From CAYUNT01 sp964446285 (GTDB lineage Bacteria > Sumerlaeota > Sumerlaeia > SLMS01 > CAYUNT01): 5,794 nt of DNA. The notes beneath the pieces were generated by a model, which had not been told where the DNA came from, made no database searches, and saw nothing but the letters and a program-made list of their open reading frames with translations. The position numbers and the translations under genes were made by a program. Shown in pieces: positions 3,370 to 5,794 of this stretch (position 1 is the stretch's first letter; each line of letters begins with the position of its first letter). Location: positions 1 through 5,794 of the forward strand of contig CAYUNT010000249.1 in the NCBI GenBank assembly GCA_964446285.1, read 5' to 3'.

Positions 3370-5794
3370 TTATTGGAACTTGTCAAAGCAGGAGAAAGAG
3401 AACCACTTGCCCGTGCAGGTAGAAGTGCTCCCAAGACGGATGTAGTAGGTTTCATTCGGCCCGCACTTGACAGACATGGAAATGGTCGAAGTCTGCCAAT
3501 CCACATAGCCACAGCGGTAATCGATCAATGTCATTCCATTGTGCGGAGGAGAATCGCTATAAAGTGCGATGAAGGCATAGTTGCGAACCCCCGGCGCGGT
3601 GCCGCATTCCGGCCCACCGTCGTCAAACTGAATCGTAAGGCCCAGATCATCCCCCGTGCCGGGAGTGGTGTGTTTGAACCAAATATCAGGAAGGCCAAAT
3701 TTCCAATCTTCGCATTGGCCCGGACATGGAGTGTATGGATCGCTGGAAACCGTTGCGCCATTTGTTAATGGACTGCTTTCCTGGTAACCACAACCAATCG
3801 TCTGCGCGCCGGCAATCTCGTCTCTGTTCGGCGTCGGTGAGGGGGAAGGCGAGGGGGAAGGAGAAGGCGAAGGGGTCGGCGGCGCGTCCGTCCAATCCAC
3901 CGACACCAACCCGCCTCCCATTGCGTTGGGGGCAAACACCCGGATGTAATAGTCGTGCTCCGCCTGCCAATCCGTGGTGAAGGAGTATGTGGCGTCATCT
4001 TCCTTGCTGCCCTCCACAGCGCAAGCAATCAGCGACAGCGATCCGCACGGGCCAAGATAGACGGCGAAATTGAACTTGCCGGGGAGGTCGTAACCTTGAG
4101 TAATTGTCACATTTTTAGCCAGTCCAGGATGGATTTTATACCAGAAGTCCACGGCCGGCGTAAAACTGAGACATGGCGGAATTGCCTCGGCGCTCAACGT
4201 CCCATTGGCGGCGATGTAGGTGGCGCTGCTGTGATTTGATAGAAGCGTTGCCCAGGCACATTCATCGTCGTTTGGAGTCGGAGAGGGCGTGGGTGAAGGC
4301 GTCGGTGTTATCAACGACTGACAGTATACGGCCACAGTCGGCCCTAGCGTAGTGTCCGAATTCACCAAAATATAGATATCAAGCGGACTTCCCGACAGGT
4401 TGTCATAGATCGCCTCGACGCCGTAAACGCCGCAGTGTTCATCCAATGGAGTCGGCAGCGAACCTCCAGAAGGAGGACATTGGCTGAACAATCCAATGCC
4501 AATCGGGTGATTTTGCATGATGTATTGTTGCGACGCCACGACCGTCACACGATAGCGCCCCGGCACTGTTGTTTTGCACCAACCGCCATACAAAGGAGTT
4601 GCGGTGAAACAAGAAAGCCGCTCGACTGAAAATACAGGATTTATCCACGCTGTGCCGCCACAATCGACTTGGATCGGATAGGGGCAAATGCTTCCTAAAA
4701 CCGGCGTGGGAGAGGGAGCTGGAGTGGGCGATTGGCTCGGGCTAGGCGTCGCTGTCAATGAGGGCGTCGGGGATGTTGTTGGAGATGGCGATGGCGAAGC
4801 GGTTGGAGAGGGTGTGCTCGAAGAACATTCAAACATCCCAATGGAGTCAATTGTGGAAACACATAGGCTACTATAACTGGGAGTTCTCGGCTCTGCTTGA
4901 AGTAAAACTATTGGATTTGTGGGATCGCTTTGGTTTGAAGCTATAGAGCGGGGAAAAAACATGTTAATAGCACAGGCATCGATTCCCAGAATATCAGAGT
5001 GATTACATTCCGGCGGATCCGGCCATGCAATTGGACAATTATTCGGATATGACATAGGGCCATAGCCGCCGTATTGGTTCTGAGCGATATCGCCCGCAAC
5101 GAAATAGGCATCGCGGTGGACGAACTCGCCAAATTCCCAATCGCAATATAGGTAGCCATCGCCGGAGACGGCTGCCAGCGTGCTCATTGTTGTTCCATAT
5201 TTTCCATAGATTCTCGGGCGCTCGTATCCGTCGATCAGATACTTTTTGCGGAAAAGGACCTCCCATCGGTTGGCCGCTTCATTATAGTCGGCGCTGAACT
5301 CCCGGGAGGGAGCTAGAAAATTGCCAAGATACATTGACGTTGCCAGGAGTAATTGCGAACCCAGTGTGCCCGGATAAACTTGTGCTGCGTAGTAATTCAG
5401 AAAGTTGTCTCCGGCGCCCATATAGAAGATATAGACGTTGCCAGAAGTGTCCTTTTCCAGATTTATTGCAGAACCTTGGTATGGCAATGTCTGCACTGAG
5501 CCGGAATCCACCTTATACTTTATGCCATTGCCAGATTCCCACGCAGCTATAGTGTGCGTTATTCCCAAGGAATCGACAAATATCTCCAAGGATGGATTGG
5601 TATAAGGATCCGTCCCGGAATCTACTGCAATCGAGGATGCGAAATTCCAATAATACAAGATGTAATGGTTCGCGCTATCTTCCACAGAATACAGCACGCT
5701 TGTTTGATATGAATGACTGGAGATGTCAAATGACTTGGGGGATGATGATGATGTGGAACCGAACAGATATTCGTTGAAATATTCAACAAAGAGA
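3370..5794 (-). CDS. large modular secreted protein, propeller-like part plus three PPC-like modules (N-terminus missing)
   Basis: The frame is open from the right edge (first whole codon 5791-5793) to TAA at 3370-3372, giving 807 visible residues; the true start lies outside. A GTG at 5695-5697 is in frame but has no ribosome binding site and coding continues beyond it. Residues 1 to about 325 contain propeller-like repeats such as SLEIFVDSLGITHTI and LEKDTSGNVYIFY, resembling sialidase/BNR-like blades. Then come three beta-sandwich modules (365-495, 508-637, 656-807) split by Thr/Ser-Pro linkers. Modules 2 and 3 share PPC-like marks: N-x-D-E near the start, VDFWYKI or PDIWFKH, FAVYLG or FIALYSD, and YYIRV or YYIRL. 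Module 1 is more diverged. Many cysteines suggest an exported, disulfide-bonded protein. No C-terminal anchor or sorting tail is visible. No catalytic domain is seen; binding or adhesion is inferred. Probably in an operon with the SPOR-TPR gene. Confidence 0.85.
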   Translation of the reverse strand, partial: LFVEYFNEYLFGSTSSSSPKSFDISSHSYQTSVLYSVEDSANHYILYYWNFASSIAVDSGTDPYTNPSLEIFVDSLGITHTIAAWESGNGIKYKVDSGSVQTLPYQGSAINLEKDTSGNVYIFYMGAGDNFLNYYAAQVYPGTLGSQLLLATSMYLGNFLAPSREFSADYNEAANRWEVLFRKKYLIDGYERPRIYGKYGTTMSTLAAVSGDGYLYCDWEFGEFVHRDAYFVAGDIAQNQYGGYGPMSYPNNCPIAWPDPPECNHSDILGIDACAINMFFPRSIASNQSDPTNPIVLLQAEPRTPSYSSLCVSTIDSIGMFECSSSTPSPTASPSPSPTTSPTPSLTATPSPSQSPTPAPSPTPVLGSICPYPIQVDCGGTAWINPVFSVERLSCFTATPLYGGWCKTTVPGRYRVTVVASQQYIMQNHPIGIGLFSQCPPSGGSLPTPLDEHCGVYGVEAIYDNLSGSPLDIYILVNSDTTLGPTVAVYCQSLITPTPSPTPSPTPNDDECAWATLLSNHSSATYIAANGTLSAEAIPPCLSFTPAVDFWYKIHPGLAKNVTITQGYDLPGKFNFAVYLGPCGSLSLIACAVEGSKEDDATYSFTTDWQAEHDYYIRVFAPNAMGGGLVSVDWTDAPPTPSPSPSPSPSPSPTPNRDEIAGAQTIGCGYQESSPLTNGATVSSDPYTPCPGQCEDWKFGLPDIWFKHTTPGTGDDLGLTIQFDDGGPECGTAPGVRNYAFIALYSDSPPHNGMTLIDYRCGYVDWQTSTISMSVKCGPNETYYIRLGSTSTCTGKWFSFSCFDKFQ
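3829..3882 (-). repeat. Pro/Ser/Thr linker 3 coding repeat (18 residues)
   Basis: Encodes PPTPSPSPSPSPSPSPTP between PPC-like modules 2 and 3. The codons are almost all Ser-Pro, and the plus strand is a nearly uninterrupted G-rich purine tract. Such low-complexity DNA can vary in length between strains by slippage. Confidence 0.85.
4273..4308 (-). repeat. Thr/Ser-Pro linker 2 coding repeat (12 residues)
   Basis: Encodes TPTPSPTPSPTP between the first and second beta-sandwich modules. It is immediately followed by NDDEC, the start of the second module, as linker 3 is followed by NRDE. Confidence 0.85.
4702..4818 (-). repeat. Thr/Ser-Pro linker 1 coding repeat (39 residues)
   Basis: The longest linker. 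It starts STPSPTASPSPS, has interruptions (TTS, LTAT, QS, AP) and ends APSPTP. It separates the propeller-like N-terminal part from the first beta-sandwich module. The interruptions suggest an older, more diverged repeat than linker 3. Confidence 0.85.

Noticed and set aside
3321..3512. Longer start for the SPOR-TPR protein at 3512
   Set aside because: The extra residues would overlap the upstream gene and bury the signal peptide; AAAGGA supports the start at 3320.
4702..4818. Regular GA-rich repeats as a possible CRISPR array
   Set aside because: The periodicity comes from Ser/Thr-Pro codons within an open frame; there are no repeat-spacer units.
5695..5697. GTG as start of the large secreted protein
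   Set aside because: The frame stays open to the window edge, no ribosome binding site precedes the GTG, and no signal peptide follows it.

Overview
The window reads as a piece of bacterial chromosome. All recognisable genes lie on the minus strand: a tRNA-Lys at the left edge, a type II secretion/type IV pilin-like pseudopilin, an exported SPOR-TPR protein, and the C-terminal 807 residues of a large modular secreted protein that runs off the right edge. The mix of features suggests an uncultured Gram-negative lineage of the Planctomycetes-Verrucomicrobia-Lentisphaerae type, or a Sumerlaeota/Hydrogenedentota-like group. These features are a G-like pseudopilin with a C-terminal YDxTNGT...G.IVR.G tail, PPC-like modules joined by Thr/Ser-Pro linkers, and a dispersed repeat whose minus-strand translation reads ILPV...AWASRPR. 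This placement comes from remembered family patterns, not from a search, and is tentative.

Layout from left to right. Positions 33-108 hold tRNA-Lys(UUU) with an encoded CCA. It is preceded (in transcription order) by a roughly 95-nt leader with a hairpin and by a good sigma70-type promoter (TTGACG, 17-nt spacer, TAGGAT) at 209-237. Only 4 bp upstream of the -35 is the clearest unexpected structure: a 101-bp MITE/REPIN-like element (252-352). It has 14-bp terminal inverted repeats (13/14 matching), two internal hairpins and perfect 10-bp flanking direct repeats that look like a target-site duplication. Positions 363-861 contain no gene I can support. The pseudopilin (862-1467) follows, then a 410-bp spacer carrying a perfect 10-bp palindrome and a strong intrinsic terminator (with a second hairpin) that ends the upstream transcription unit.

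That unit is the large secreted protein (3370-5794, N-terminus missing) followed after 49 nt, with no terminator between, by the SPOR-TPR protein (1878-3320). The two are probably co-transcribed. The large protein has a beta-propeller-like N-terminal part and then three PPC-like beta-sandwich modules separated by Pro/Ser/Thr linkers. Its partner is an exported protein with a SPOR-like domain and a long helical-repeat region. A cell-envelope or cell-surface role for the pair is a reasonable inference, but the exact function cannot be read from the sequence. The pseudopilin sits behind the terminator and is probably its own unit.
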